Source: Saxidomus purpurata
Taxonomy: Eukaryota > Mollusca > Bivalvia > Venerida > Veneridae
Assembly (NCBI GenBank): GCA_022818135.1
Contig: JAFMSR010000007.1
Coordinates: forward strand, 7,734,543 to 7,798,542
DNA length: 64,000 nt
Direction of reading: 5' to 3'
Numbering within the stretch: the stretch's first letter is position 1; every line of letters begins with the position of its first letter. Position numbers and translations under genes: made by a program. Under the pieces are notes generated by a model that made no database searches, had not been told where the DNA came from, and saw nothing but the letters and a program-made list of their open reading frames with translations. Below, in pieces: positions 1 to 13,875 of the stretch.

Positions 1-1039
1 GTAGACTAACCTTTAGAAGTGTTCTTGATAAATAAACAAAAATGTGTCGCATTTTAAACAAATTATTTCGATCAATACGCATAATTTAACATTTCATTAA
101 TACTCGGTCTTTAATGAGTCTTAAATTTTCGTCTAAATAGCCGCAATTTAACATCTACAATGTAACAGTACACGCAGTACAACCTTATTTATTCAACGTT
201 TAAATTTTTTTATATAAATGATTAACACATACCATTCTTAAATCCATTCAACGATTATTTAATATAAATAATGTTCTCAGCTATCGCAATTTTTCGCACA
301 ATGCTAACACTTTGGTAAAGCAAACAAGAAAAGGTGTTATATTACGTTGTCTTATAACAGAAGGACAATACGGTAGCTGGTATAAGTGACGTAAAACATG
401 ACAGGTTTACCGAGTAAAGCCGGGTCGAGCTCCACATTATTTGCAGTTACAGAATATTGTTTATTCAACTAGGTCAAGCATTCACTGCGAATTTAGTCGG
501 TTGTTTGTGTCTCTCCACTTCAAAACAGCAGGGCGGCACTTACGAATGACTTAGCTGTCGCACCTGCGGTTTGCCCGATCGTCCGTCTGTCTAGGTGAAC
601 GTCGGGCTTCAACTTTATATACCATACTGATTACATTTACCCCCCCCCCCCCCCCCTTAAAAAAAGACTGACTTCAAACTTTGCAAACAGATTGATAGCA
701 AAATAGAGACAGAAACAGAACTCACGACCTTTAATACATGCAGTGAATTATTCCCCTTTCCAATATTTCATTCTAATCCATTATCATCGTTATCGTAAAA
801 GGTAATCTTTTGAAAGCCTCCATTTTAACAGATGTAATAAATACAAGAACCGTTACTCTACTTGAGGTAATTTCCGAGTTATTTCCTTTTTGTGCATTTT
901 ATTTGTATGAATAATATCTTGATTACTCAATGATTAACGACAGTCTGACGGAACTGGATAAACTAGACTTATCACTGAGTGTGATTACTGATTAATACCC
1001 ACGCAAGACTGTTTTGTCAACTTGTAAAAAAACTTAGAG
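1..1039. other. Gene-free AT-rich stretch with a C17 tract
   Basis: No coding signal or recognisable family was seen. The only marked feature is a run of 17 cytosines at 640-656. Confidence 0.5.
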
Positions 1040-1545
1040 CTATGGTTCTTGGCAATAACTCTGTAATGAGTCATGCTAGAGTTATGGTTCTTATACACTG
1101 CACTTTCTTTCATTGTACTGGACCATTGTGTGACGTTGTATTGAATTCCAACCAATAGTTTTCAAGTTATACTCCGAACAAGGAAAATAAGAAAGGGCAA
1201 TAGCTCTGTAAAAAGTCAAAATAGAGTTATTGTTCTTGTACACTGTTCTTTTTCTCATTGTGCTTGACCTTTGTATGAACATTATTGAATTTCAACCAGT
1301 AGCTTCCAAGTTATGCACAGGAAAAGAAAAAGGAACAAAGGGTAACAACTCTGTAATAAGTAAAGATAGAGTTATGGTTCCTGTACATTGCACTTCCTCT
1401 CATTGTGCTTGACTATTGTATGAAGATGTATTGAATTTCAACCATTCGTTTTCATGTTATATTCCGGACAATGAAAAATAACAAAGGGCAATAACTCTGT
1501 AATTAGTCAAGATAGTGTTATTGTGCTTGTACACTGCATTACACT
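1040..1545 (-). repeat. 145-bp tandem satellite, about 3.5 copies
   Basis: The phrase agagttatggttcttgtaca recurs at 1078, 1223, 1368 and 1512, a spacing of 145, 145 and 144 bp. Each unit also carries a ttgaatttcaacca block and a gggcaataactctgta block. Read on the minus strand it is the same satellite as at 52.11-53.13 kb. Short open frames here are translations of the satellite, not genes. The flank at 1549-1600 (a cgaa repeat, then ccggccgacc) may be the edge of a mobile element carrying the satellite as its core. Confidence 0.85.
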
Positions 1546-1598
1546 GCAAACGAACGAACGAACCGGCCGACCACAAGGTTAATCCTATATACCCCACA

Positions 1599-1621
1599 CA
1601 ACAACAACAACAACAACAACA
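1599..1621. repeat. (AAC)n microsatellite
   Basis: Simple trinucleotide run just outside the 145-bp satellite. It may be an element tail. Confidence 0.8.
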
Positions 1622-4600
1622 CTTCGTTTAGCGGGGGTATAATGGATCGGAGACAATTCTAGAAATTGCAGAGTGCAAGAACCATAACTCTGTCCAAGTT
1701 AGTATATCTGTGTGAAGAACTGCTTGATATAACTACATTCCTTATCATAACACTGAAGATTATGTGAAAACGCTTATGTTATGTTTTTACGTACTGATTT
1801 ATTTCCCTTGTGAATGTTATTGAATGTTATTGAAGGGTTGTTTTGTCATTTTATAATCACACACGAAACAAACTGAAAATATGAAAGTAAGTTTTGAACA
1901 ACCTGACCTCTGACACATTTCAAATAATCGTAACCGGGAGATTTTTTCAGCCTAAAGCAGTCCGTTTATTCGTATATCTAGCCTTTTCAGTATTTTTTAC
2001 AAGGTACAAGTTAAAATCTGTGAGATACAAGTTTAATTTATCCGCTCATACTGTTCTCTCGGGTAATCTTGAAAAACTACGAATTTCTATGAATTCGAAT
2101 TGTTATGTAATAGGTGAAACTGTAATATTTTCCGGTAGACAGTTAGTAGAGTTATTCACTTGCTTACTTCTTCTAACAGTCTAATGCGTATCTTGAAATA
2201 AAATAGATCATATCAAAAAGTTTATTTTCGGTAATTCTAGCATTTTCTGTGGCCTGCGGCACACAACCACATGTTCACTTTTTCAGTGAAGATAACTTAA
2301 GCTTGATATGTCATGAGGCTACTGTATACATAGTTATCGATAATCTGGCAATGATGTTACACGAAAAATCTGAAGAACATAAAAACGCATATTTACCGAA
2401 TCATTTATTCCTCGTATTTTTACACCATTATTTTCCACTAAAATATTTTTTCGTAATAGGTACAACGCCTACGGTCTGACTACTGTGTTTATCCAACCTC
2501 TAGTCTCATGTAAGACGATTATACGAATTCAACTGACTAAATACATAAGGCATTTAAAATTCGGGTCAATTGAAATGTTATGCCTGAGTGCGTCAGATGA
2601 AAGCAAGCTTTTTACAGGTGAACAGTGGGAACGGAGGTAATTTGTCACTGGATTGATAATCGACACGGAACATTACATACCAGTATCTGAGTGTGTAGTG
2701 ATTTACTGAAAGGTTTTGGTGTTCTTAAAACAAGTGATAGAAATGATAAACACCAGCGTTAAAGAACGACAGAACGAAAAGTATAACTTCAGATTTAAAA
2801 CATCGCTCCGAGAGTACATCGGTCAGTAATGACAATGTCATGGTCACATATTCCCTAGTAACCTCAAACATATAGAGACAATCCAAACTCGTTCGGAGCC
2901 AATTTTGACGCGAGGGTTTGAAGAAACTTGGCAGAGGTCTACGTCTCAATACTGCAAACCACATTAGCTTTTATGCTTTGCTTTGTTTCTGGCAAGATCA
3001 TTAACATTTCCTTATACATGTTTAATTACTTAAAAAGGTATTACTCGGGACAGAATAAGTTTTGGGCTAAGGGCTAAGAAGAAAATTGGAAGTGAAGGCA
3101 ACTTCAAAATACTTAATAATAAAGCAAGTTCTATGCCTTGCTGTTTCTGAGAAGATGTCCTAATTTCTGTTTTTAAGTGAAAAATCTCACGTGGGGGGAA
3201 GAATTTTATAAGACATGTCCTTCTTATGTATATTTTAATTGTTAAACTGTGTTTTTAATATGGGAATAAAATATGTTTAAACTAAAAATCTCACGTAGAA
3301 CGGACCAATCAAGTGCATGAGCTGCACAAACTTGGTAGAGCACCACATCATACTACATACAAAATATCTAAGCTCTATACCGTGCAGAAAGAGGTTCTCT
3401 GTGTCAAACAAGTGACCGCCAAGACGGGACCAGGCATAATCTGAACAACTTGGTACTGAGAGGACAACTAGGTAATGCCACACACCAAACATCTATAAAC
3501 ACAGGGCATTGCAGTTTGAAACATGATGATTTATTAAGGTTTTCCGCAATCAGAGGTCTGCAATGAATTAGAGTATTTAACCAATTTTGGTAAAGGACCA
3601 TCATGACAACATTCCTGTGAAATTTGGTGGAAAGTAGCTCAGTGCATGGTTTAGAAAGGGATGCTGTTTGAAGAAAATATTTCATTGGACCAATCTAACC
3701 CAAAGATGACTGTTAGTATTACCATCGGATGTCACAGAAACAGTCGATTTCATATACATGTAATGTCGGTAGCGAGGCACGAGTACATAGCCCTCAATTA
3801 GTGGGATGTACAGTGATGACGGAGACGGGTCATGTGATATATTACAGCTGCCGGTGCCGTTTGTATACGAATATGTACCACTTAGGCCCTTCAGAGACTG
3901 GGCGGACGTGAACCAAACTAACTGTTATTTGTGCAGACACCGCTGGTCGGAACTTGGCTATGTAACACCAGCACTGATTCACTGCAGTATACTAATTCGA
4001 GAATAATTGCGTAAGTTATTGTTGAATTTATCACGTCTGAAGTCAATAACACGACGTCAAAGTTATCAAAAAGGCTATACATACTTGTCCGTCTATGTCT
4101 ATGTTGTGACCTCTGTCTAGACCAGACATTTCAAAAGTTATCGAAACATGTTTAGGTAAACATTGGGAACTATGAAAATACACACATTTTGTTAATCCAT
4201 GAATCAGGACTTTGTACTTGTGGATTTCTTTTGAAATCTTCACACAAACTGTCTTTGAAGAATAAATGCACCCTGATGTGAGGATTTATAAATATATCTT
4301 CAATGACACCATGTCCATGTGCAACAACCTTTCAACTAATCAACGCACTCGTAAAATTCTATAAAAGAAAGTTGCCACTTAATGTTCATTTACATTTATA
4401 TAAAATGCCTTTCAGGTTTCAAATTAAATGGTAAACCACAATATAGAGAAATGAAATTGCAAAACTTACTAGATCTACGTCCATGCTAATTTGTTTTTGA
4501 CTAAATTTTAATGACCGCTTAGTCGCTCTGTAGTTATGGTAATGGCGGAGTAAGGCACCTTGTGCATTTCTGGGTTCGTTTAATGATATCTTATTGCCTT

Positions 4601-6195
4601 CAAATTTCAAATAATATAGCTTTAAACACACGGTGCATGTAAAACTAATGAAAAATAACGCAGGTTATCATTTTTATGGAAAGCAACGTTGTCGCACAAA
4701 CCAGGAGTTGAACAAGCAACTACCCATGTCTATTTCAAGTTATATTAAAGGGAGGAAATGTGAAATTAAATATAAATTCAAAAAAATATTACATGGTCCA
4801 TGCAGCAGTTTCCTTATAAAAATTCTTAAAAACCTTGCAAGTCTGTGCTGTTTGGAAAAATTCCTAATCTTTGGGATAAGCGTTAAGAAGCTCTTTTTGC
4901 ACAGAAGGTACACCAAGTTATATCTCTAATGTGTGCGGGGGAGTAGGTTGGATGCATTCATTATATATTTGTAATATAAACTACCAATCGTAAAGTATAT
5001 GACGTAATCACATAACTACTATACATGTATGACTATTTATCATAATGCATACACAGTCATACCAACTCTACCTTGACTTTAATGGATGCATAAAGTGCAA
5101 ATTATTTTCTCTAATTTCAAAGTGAATTTCAACAAAGCCAAAAAAATCTGTGCGGGGACCATAACGCGCCCATCAAAACGTAAGGCACACTGTTTTCTGC
5201 TTTGTGCGTGGGCAATGTACGCCTATTTTGGGAAATACCTATCATATAGTCTGGCGACCTCTGCAGATGGTACGTGTAATAGTGTTTGAATAATACCTTG
5301 ACCTACCACATGAAAAATGACACGGTGGTGTAAATTCTGTTATGTACAGATCGTAGCTTCTTGAAAAAAGTGAATAATTTTCACGCAAAAAATCTAATTA
5401 TTCTGTAACTCACAAGGTCCTAACAAATATATTATATAACGACATCATCTGGTCATTCTTTTAGTCGGAGCTGCTGTAAAAAGTCACGTTGTGTGGTTTG
5501 TACGTTCGGACTGTTTACTTATATCCTCTTGACAAACACTGATATAGTGATGAGAACATCTTCAAATACATCCCACCATCGGACTCTGCTGTGAAAATTC
5601 TGCATTTACTACATCATTGAGTGTGTACAGCATGTGCCATGGTAACAAGTTCACAAAACTTAGTAGACAAATGCAAAGATAACTGTCTCTTTTAACATTT
5701 ATCGCCTTAATATATTTCCAAAACCAGCTGAAATACGTTTATAAATGGTTGAAATCAAGAACGACAAGAGGGAATTCATTTCCAACTTCGCTTCGGCCTC
5801 AGTGCTCCTAAGTCGCGTGTTGAAACGCACATGTTTTATTCACATGTCATACCCAAAGCCACACAAAGATTTATTTCTAATTTCTATACCACCTTACGAC
5901 CTCGAAGTTAGATTTGTAGGGACTCTAGTGACCCGAAACTAACAAGATCAGTATCCGGATGGATTTAAAGGCTCGAGTTTCAAAACAATGTGATATTCTT
6001 TTCATTTTAACACATAAGTAATTAGCCCATGCTCCATGGACAAGTCACGGAATTTGAATGTAACATTATCGTTTGCAAACTCTGCACAATATGCACAAGC
6101 GGCTGCGTACCTATTCATTGTAATGACATACTGACGGTAAAATATAAGTCACGAAACCATTGCCTGGCATTCGCTACCAAAAAAGTAACCAGCAT
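1622..6195. other. Gene-free AT-rich stretch
   Basis: Only short open frames (up to about 98 codons) occur on either strand, without recognisable domains, splice-consistent neighbours or coding-like composition. The longest plus-strand frames (1894-2184 and 4633-4929) are lysine/phenylalanine/leucine-rich, as expected from AT-rich noncoding DNA. Confidence 0.5.
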
Positions 6196-6503
<308 letters not shown>

Positions 6504-6936
6504 AATTTTAAAGCACGCAATGGACATTTATAGCATTAATGTATCCCATGTGTACTACAAGTAGAGTTGAAAATAACTTTCTGGCAAAAAGGTAAGCTCT
6601 ATATATTAGTACATGTTACTAGCGAGAAAATGTCTGATGGTATGAACAACTTACACCGGTATGATGAAGCTGAAAACAAAATTTACGCACTTAGTTTAAT
6701 TTAATTACAATTATTTGTCAACCAAATCTGTGACTCTTTTGTAGACTCTGCCAAAAACGGACACTTCAAAGAAAGAATCTAAAATTGGCTGCCTATATTT
6801 TTACGCACAGCAAGTATTTGTAGTCAATAAACACTTTAAAGGAGCGGTCACCCATTGAAAAGGTTTTGGTCAAAGCGGCTTGAAAAACACATAAAGTTCC
6901 CGACATTTGAGCAGATACTGGACCTGGTAAAGGGTA

Positions 6937-6956
6937 GGGGGGGGGGGGGGGGGGGT

Positions 6957-6994
<38 letters not shown>

Positions 6995-7122
6995 GGGGGG
7001 GGGTTGTTTTTTTTTTTGTGTTTGTTTTTGGTTTTTTTTTTTTTTTTTTTTTTTTGGGGGGGGGTGTTTTTTTTTTTTTTTTTTTTTTGGGTGTTTTTTT
7101 TTTTTTTTTTTTGGGGGGGGGT

Positions 7123-7177
<55 letters not shown>

Positions 7178-7229
7178 TTTTTTATTTTGGGGGTTTTATT
7201 TTTTTATTTTTTTTTTTTTTTTTTTTTTT
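6937..7229. repeat. Second G-run/T-run low-complexity tract
   Basis: Same design as the tract at 6.2 kb and the same orientation: long G runs first, then T runs broken by G blocks, with scattered A toward the right end. Frames across it are not genes. Confidence 0.85.
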
Positions 7230-7565
7230 ATTATTTTAATTTTAAAATTTAAAAAGGTCAATTGTATTACTTATAGAATACCGACATAATGTACGTATTG
7301 TTGAGCAAGTGTTTAGAACGGAATTCAAAAGTTTTATTATCACATGACCTAATCCGACCAAAGTCATAACGTTTATGACAATTATACGTTTAATTGAAAT
7401 CTGGTATGCAGATAGTGTTAATGAAATATTACAATTATACCAAGATAGAAATTCTCAAGTAAAAGTAACAGATACTGTTTTTCAGTTTTCATATTTGTTA
7501 TACTGTACATATGTAGTAAAATAACCTTTATCACCATATCAATATTATAACGTTGAAAATCAATT

Positions 7566-7628
7566 GGGGGGGGGGGGTGAGCAGATGGGGGGGGGGGGGT
7601 GGGGGGGGGGGGGGGGGGGGGGGGGGGG
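7566..7628. repeat. Third G-run tract
   Basis: Near-continuous G, broken by tga, cagat and single t, ending in a short T run. It lies about 340 bp right of the second tract and is oriented the same way. Confidence 0.8.
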
Positions 7629-7639
7629 TTTTTGGGCTT

Positions 7640-9056
7640 TTAAGCTGATCGTTCATTGTCTAGTTCGAGTATTAAGACCTTGTGTGAGTCACCAGTTAAA
7701 AAATGCATCCATCGCAACTTTTTAGTATTTTGATTTTGCATTTTGAGTCATTTCTACGGAAAGGAAACAAACTGATGTGAAAATTTAAATATCTCTTTAA
7801 GACAAATGACAGAAAATATATTTCAAGTAACATATGTTACACGGCTGAACAAGCAGAGTGACTTAACGCATTTCACAGTTTGAAGAAGCGTTTGATCCGT
7901 TTACCTGGATGTATTCATCTCTACTGATCATGGGTTTGAACTAAAGATGTATGACCTAGATTTATTTTCGAAAATAAGTTTGATTATACTTCTTTTATTA
8001 CTAATATATCTAGTCGAGTAGTTTTGGTCGACACCGTAACAAGTACAGCGTACTGCGATCAAAAGTGTGAAAGAAGAATAATGAAATATTTTTATACATT
8101 TAACATTAGGCCTAAAAAAATTGTTTGTTTAGGGTAACACACAAAAATTACAAGGTAGGGATTTTATTTTATTTTAAATATTTTTTTTATTCAACTATAC
8201 TGTGTGTCAAGATAATTTTCTTGCAAATAGTGTTATTTCTTACAAATGTCATAGCACATATATTGCTGTTGTTATGGAGCTTTATTCTGTCAAAAAAACA
8301 ACATTTTTTTCCCTAACCCCCACAAATGACTATAACAATAGATTACAATACATTCAAAACTGATGAAATCGTCGATCTGATACCTCTCGGCTAGCTCAGT
8401 CATCAAGCACTAGACTACGAGTTTGGCGGTCCATGACTAGTGCGAACCCCGATTCTTACTGCTGACTATAGCATGGCAGGAAATTTTTCTATTTCACCAT
8501 TTATGAAACAATAAGATAAGCTTACCTTGTGCAAATGTTTTCCAGATCTGTTGAAGTTATTTAGAGTTCTTCACGGCTGAAATATAATAATAACCGATAA
8601 ATCTTTTACGTCTATTCGCATACAACAATATTTGAGTGCATCCTGTATATAATTGAGAAAGAACACACCATGTCAATTTAGAAAAGTATGTTAACAGTAT
8701 TGACAAGAAGCCAGCTGGGCATTTCATGACAAAAGAGATTTTATAAAAAAATACGTTATCTACAAATAATAGCCTTTGGCCTACATTAGCAGTGTTTGAA
8801 CCCATTATTGTAACGATAAACATTATACAACAAGTATGATTGTTTTAGTGCTAGCTATATCAGAACTGCGAAGATCGCCCTCCACACACACAACCGAATC
8901 CTCTACCCCATCACAACTATCTATAACATATTGATACTTAATTCACCATTTGAACTTTGAAGGATGACCCTGATTCCGGACTGATATTTGAGAAAGGTGA
9001 ATATCTGATACTAGTTTAAAGGAGAAAATCTTTCAAAGGTGTTAAGGGATGCAGAG
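7640..9056. other. Gene-free stretch
   Basis: No supported gene. The only structured piece is the tRNA-like relic at 8386-8462. Confidence 0.45.
8386..8462 (+). repeat. tRNA-like SINE relic
   Basis: An A-box-like stretch (ggctagctcagtcatcaag) is followed by a degenerate B-box-like gtgcgaaccccg about 55 bp downstream. The spacing fits a tRNA-derived SINE head, but the cloverleaf is poor and no SINE body was matched. Confidence 0.35.
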
Positions 9057-9298
9057 CGAACACTGGCATGGTATGTAACGAACACTGGCATGGTATGTAT
9101 CGAACACTGGCATGGTATGTAACGAACACTGGCATGGTATGTAACGAATAATGGCATGGTATGTAACGAACACTGGCATGGTATGTAACGAACACTGCCA
9201 ATGTATGTAACGAACACTGGCAATGTATGTAACGAACACTGGCATGGTATGAAACGAACACGGGCATGGTATGTAACGAACACTGGCATGGTATGTAA
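9057..9298. repeat. 22-bp minisatellite, 11 copies
   Basis: Eleven head-to-tail copies of a 22-bp unit beginning cgaacactggcatggtat. Variants include cgaataatgg (copy 5), gccaatg and ggcaatg (copies 7 and 8) and cacgggcat (copy 10). The period is not a multiple of 3, so all three minus-strand frames read as one cycling peptide repeat of 67-110 codons. That is a consequence of the array and not evidence for a protein. Confidence 0.95.
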
Positions 9299-11354
9299 TG
9301 ACAAATTAAACTTACATACCAAGTATCTGAGTTCAGTATACACGAGTTGACCAGCTGCTCAATATTACTCTGAAGGAATTTAGTTAAGGAGGTATCGACT
9401 AGACATGAAATAAAATTTGAAAATTATTGACCTTGACCTTGAGCAAAGTCGAGTGTATGCGGTATTGCTTCAAGAGTTTTCGAGATACATTTAGCACATT
9501 CGACTTTGGCAGAGAGATAGATACAAGGTTAAGAAACGAAGGTGAATTATGGCTTCCTAAAATCATATGCGGAAGAATAATGCGTATGTGTATGTTTATA
9601 TATTTTCTATAAATTAAGTATGACATCTAACATGGACGCCTTATTGCAAATACATTGACAGGCTGAAGCAAACATATAAATACCAGCTCAGCTCCTGCAT
9701 TCATTTTTGTCCAATCTTACGTAAACTAAGAATTCCGAATGACAGAAAGAAAGATATATATTAACATGTTTACAGCACAACATCTCTACACATAAGAAAA
9801 TATAATAGAATAAAATATTCGAACTAAAGAGGAACACTTATTCAGGATTTCGTAACCTCACAAAAAAGACTTAGTTACCTAATGTCTTACACTCCCAATA
9901 GCAAAGTATATTCTAGTACCATGCGGTACTTTTCTTCTTCTTTACTTAATATAATAGAATGATGAAAAAGTAACAATGCCTGAATTATAGTGCAAATTGG
10001 AGATACAATACCAAAACAAGTAAAGTTCAAAAGGAATTGCTTGAAGTTGATACCTATATGTTACTAGATTGTCAAATTATGCGAAAGTATTTATTGCAAT
10101 CTTTAAATATAATAATGTTTCACAGAGAATGTTGGAGTGATCAATTTTTATGAAGATTTAAATGCATGAATTTATACTTTATTATCTACTTAAATTACGT
10201 ATAAAATAACTTAACTATATCCATTTCCCCAATATTGACATACCATGGTATAACACTATAACGTCATTGTATATTTTTTATGAAATAAAAAGATATTGAA
10301 GGAGCTTTAGCAAACAGCTTACTACCCACACAGACGGTATTCGATACTCGCTACTTAAAAAGTGTAAATATGATAACCATATGCAAACCGTCCATAATTG
10401 ATAAATACATATTTCAGCATATTATAGTCAAATTAAAAGCTCAAAACCACAAATTCTTTGTTGACTTGTCCTACTTTTTGACCACTTTCTTTCTTTATAA
10501 ATGTCTTAATTTGTCAAAAGTAGTATGCCTGCGAAATTTTAACATTTTATTTAGAACAAGTTAATCAATAATTATTGTCTGTTAATATAATAATTAATGC
10601 AGTCGTGTACGTTCGTCTGTAACAGGTACTGTTGAGACCTGTCTCAACAGAACACAATACTCAAAAATGTTGCAACTAAAACACCAACATTGCCTACACA
10701 GTGGCAAATGCCTATACATATCGCGCGCGTATTCGCTTACACCAATGTACAACTGTATTAAGCATAAGTAGTCCCTGAAAAAAGCCAGTTTTCTTTTAAG
10801 TTTGCATGGTATACTATTGAACCTATTTCCTCTGCTTGTTGGACCCATATTAGCCCCTTCCTTTTTGTCTAGCACATTTATTTTTTCTAAACAGTGCTCT
10901 TGTCATATTTTACATATACGTGTTAATATTCCGGATACAATGTAAGTACCAGGTGTCTTCGAAATAAAAGTGAATAGTTTATTACATAGTTCTTTCCCAG
11001 AAGGAAACTCACGGACCTACATTGTCTATACATAGAAACGTCTTACAGTAGAATCAAATTTCTTCAATAGTTATAAATAAGTTAATTTGAGAGTATAAAG
11101 TCTCTAATTTGACTAAAGATCAAAGTTGTGCTATTAAAAAATGCCTTAATTGTATAACTATTTTGCTAAATTTGTTAAACTGTCCTAAAATCGATTCATT
11201 CTGTCAGCTCTTTCAGTGCTTTGATTTCTATTACGTGTCCTTGAAAGTTGATCATGCAAAAGCATTTTATTTGACACTGTCTGCATACTGAAAGACTGCC
11301 ATGGTATTTATGGTGCAATAACGACTATGATTAATCTGTCTGTCTCAATGCAAT
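9299..11354. other. Gene-free AT-rich stretch
   Basis: It holds a short remnant of the TGACCTTGACC repeat family near 9429-9450 (ttgaccttgaccttgagc). Nothing else is recognisable. Confidence 0.45.
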
Positions 11355-11759
11355 ATACCTGTGTTGAACCGTATATGTCCCGGAACGTATTTATCACACG
11401 TGTGTAATATATTCGACCGTAAATATAACACGTGTTTAATGTGACATATTCGTTTGGTCATTTTAACAGTTTACACCGAAACGTATATGTATTTTCATTC
11501 GGTCGAATTTTTCACACGCGTGATATATTCGGTCGAATTTTTCACACGTGTGCTATATTTGTTCTGGTCATTTTGACAGTTTACACCGAAATTTATTTGT
11601 GATACATTAGTGTATAAAACTACTAATTATACTTTTGTATATAGGAAGTGGGTGGCAACCCACCCGTCCCTGGGCCGTTTGCCGGAGCCGTTGTAACAAT
11701 GTTTAGGAACCCCATAGAATAATAACCCCGGTCATTATTTTTTTGAAGAATAGTGACCC

Positions 11760-12240
11760 CCCGCCAGGAACTATGACTGATTTTAGGTGGATTTGTGAGT
11801 GTGACCTTAGACCTAGGGACCTGGTTCTTGCACAATACACCCTGTCTTATAAAGGCATGAAAATCCTTCGGAACAAAAACCATTCTTCAATTTGACCTTT
11901 GACCTCAAACTGTGACCTTGACCGTAGACATAGGGATTTGTTCATCTGTATGACTCTTCGTCTCATTAAGGTAAACATGTATGCATTGTTACATCGATAT
12001 CCCTTCAATGATATAGAAGAAATGCTAGTCATTCTTAATTCGACAAATGACACTCCTTCTCATTGAGGTTAACATTTATGCCAAATATAAACACGATTGC
12101 TCCTTGCATGTCAAAGTTATGGTCCGGACAAAATCAGTCTGGACGGACGCACGGGCTCACAGACGCACGGATGCACATACACCGACTGCCAAAAGCGGCG
12201 ACTATATTGAGCTCACCGCAAGTGGGCTCGACAAAAATGA
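11760..12240. repeat. Interspersed repeat of the TGACCTTTGACC family, nested
   Basis: Repeated gtgaccttagacc and ttgacctttgacctc phrases alternate with blocks such as catagggatttgttcat and tctcattgaggttaac, ending in ggacggacgcacgg and gagctcaccgcaagtgggctcgac. This is the layout of an old interspersed repeat common in bivalves. It sits wholly inside the element with 8-bp duplications, so it inserted into or was captured by it. Frames at 12047-12317 lie in it and are not genes. Confidence 0.6.
11893..11905 (-). promoter_or_regulatory. DR1-type nuclear-receptor consensus (repeat-borne)
   Basis: tgacctttgacct is the exact complement of AGGTCAAAGGTCA, the direct-repeat-1 consensus for HNF4/RXR-type receptors. 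It lies inside an interspersed repeat with no gene within 20 kb, so function is only a possibility. Confidence 0.3.
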
Positions 12241-12876
12241 TCGAGGGTCATTACCATCTCGGTTATTTACATTGTTTCACCGTCCATCAAATATATCAAG
12301 TTGAGTTTAATCTGTGATAAATGTAAGTGTATACAGAAAGAAAGTATAATGATGTTTTTAATCAAGCTGTTCTGAGAAATTCCTGTTAATACACCACTCA
12401 AGGGCCACACGAACGCAGTGATAACTTTCAAGAACACCCGATCGAAATTTGACCAAACATTATTTAACAAATAAAGACATAATACAGACCACGCCTTGGG
12501 GGGAGTGGGAATGTCTAGTTCCCATACAATGTGTTGGGACCGATCGGATCGACTTGGTTGTGTTAAGCAGAATCTATGCGGCATAACTTAATCAACCATA
12601 TTTGATTGTTTTAAATATGTTTTTTTTCAAATTGATCAAAATGTGACGTATTCGTTGAAAATTTCGTTTTTATTTGCCTTTTTCTGCATGTGAGATATTC
12701 GTTTTCGTGTTCCTATAAAATTCGAAGTCAAACGTATACATCACATATTATGTGCCATATACGTTTCACGCGAATACTATTTTCGACCGAATATATCACA
12801 CGTGTGACATATGTGGTTGAATTTTTCTCTCGTGTGATATATACGTTCCGGGACATATACGGTTCAACATACCTGT

Positions 12877-13875
12877 CTCCGCTCGGTCACACTAACATAC
12901 AGAACATGAAAGCAGTGTTAGGACTTAGAAAAGAACAACTCTTCAACAAACGCCGTGGACATCTGTAAAATATGTCTTTTTAAAGGAAATTCTTTTTTGT
13001 TTAGCTTTAATTTAACAAAATGTACGGGCAGGTCTTTTTCCATCAACCATCTAAATGTACCAGAACACTGGTTCTTCTAAAACAAAACGCATGCCCCCAT
13101 CACCGAACCCCTCCTGACCACCCTTCCATTGTCGTTGATCCTCAAGAATGACTTTCACCTTGGACTCATTTTACTTCAATATTCGCTCTATATACACAGC
13201 ATCACAATGTGATGCACAGATAATAATAAGTCAAGCTGAACGGACAGTGTTAATTCATCGGGTTTACTGAAATTTTACGTTTTAAAAAGGTCCTGTTTCT
13301 TGGAATTCTTTGATAGCAGCTTTCACCAAAAGTATCGAAAAACTTCATACGAAGGGGAATAACTAACTCTTCAGAATAGGTCAAGACATGCACACTTTGA
13401 TACGAGCTTCTAAATGCATTTACAACTTTTTGCAATATCTCCAAAACTTTTAAAGACTTTTACGACAATTTACTTGCAAGTTTTGTGCAAAGGAATTTCT
13501 GTATTATCTGATGTCAATATCTCGTAAAATTAAGTCTGCATAGAAATTGTATGTATTTCATGGCCATTTTTATATTGTCGTTAAATTCAAGTTACGTTTT
13601 ATGATGTAAAAATGGTGAAAAATGATGTAAAATGACTTTAATTTGCCATAAAATCACACAACCGTGAAGCTTAATAAACAATTTTTGCTACTGACGTGTG
13701 GTGAGGTACATTTAGCTGAATTTGCTGCTGTCGTGTTTGTAACGTACACGCGAGAAAGTTTTTGTTGGAATGACCTTGACTTTGACGAACGCCGCAAACT
13801 GTGCTAAGTTCGATGCATAAGAACGTTACAGAAATTATTTAAATGTGCATAACTTATATTTAACCTTTAATTGTG
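12877..13875. other. Gene-free stretch
   Basis: No coding or repeat family was recognised. Confidence 0.4.

Larger units (their letters stand above)
11363..12868. mobile_element. 1.5-kb nonautonomous DNA transposon with 8-bp target duplications
   Basis: The left end begins gttgaaccgtatatgtcccg and the right end is its exact inverse, so the terminal inverted repeats are at least 26 bp. The flanking 8 bases atacctgt are duplicated at 11355-11362 and 12869-12876. Both subterminal zones carry repeated cacacgtgtg palindromes and attcggtcgaa motifs. An 8-bp duplication is usual for hAT (also P and some other) superfamilies, but the termini do not match a hAT consensus I know, so superfamily is open. 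No transposase is visible; the middle holds a nested interspersed repeat. Confidence 0.85.

Noticed and set aside
9011..9343. Minus-strand repeat protein of 110 codons (CQCSLHTMPVFVTYHA-like repeats)
   Set aside because: The 22-bp array keeps all three frames open because its unit has no stop on that strand; no start context, splice or domain evidence.
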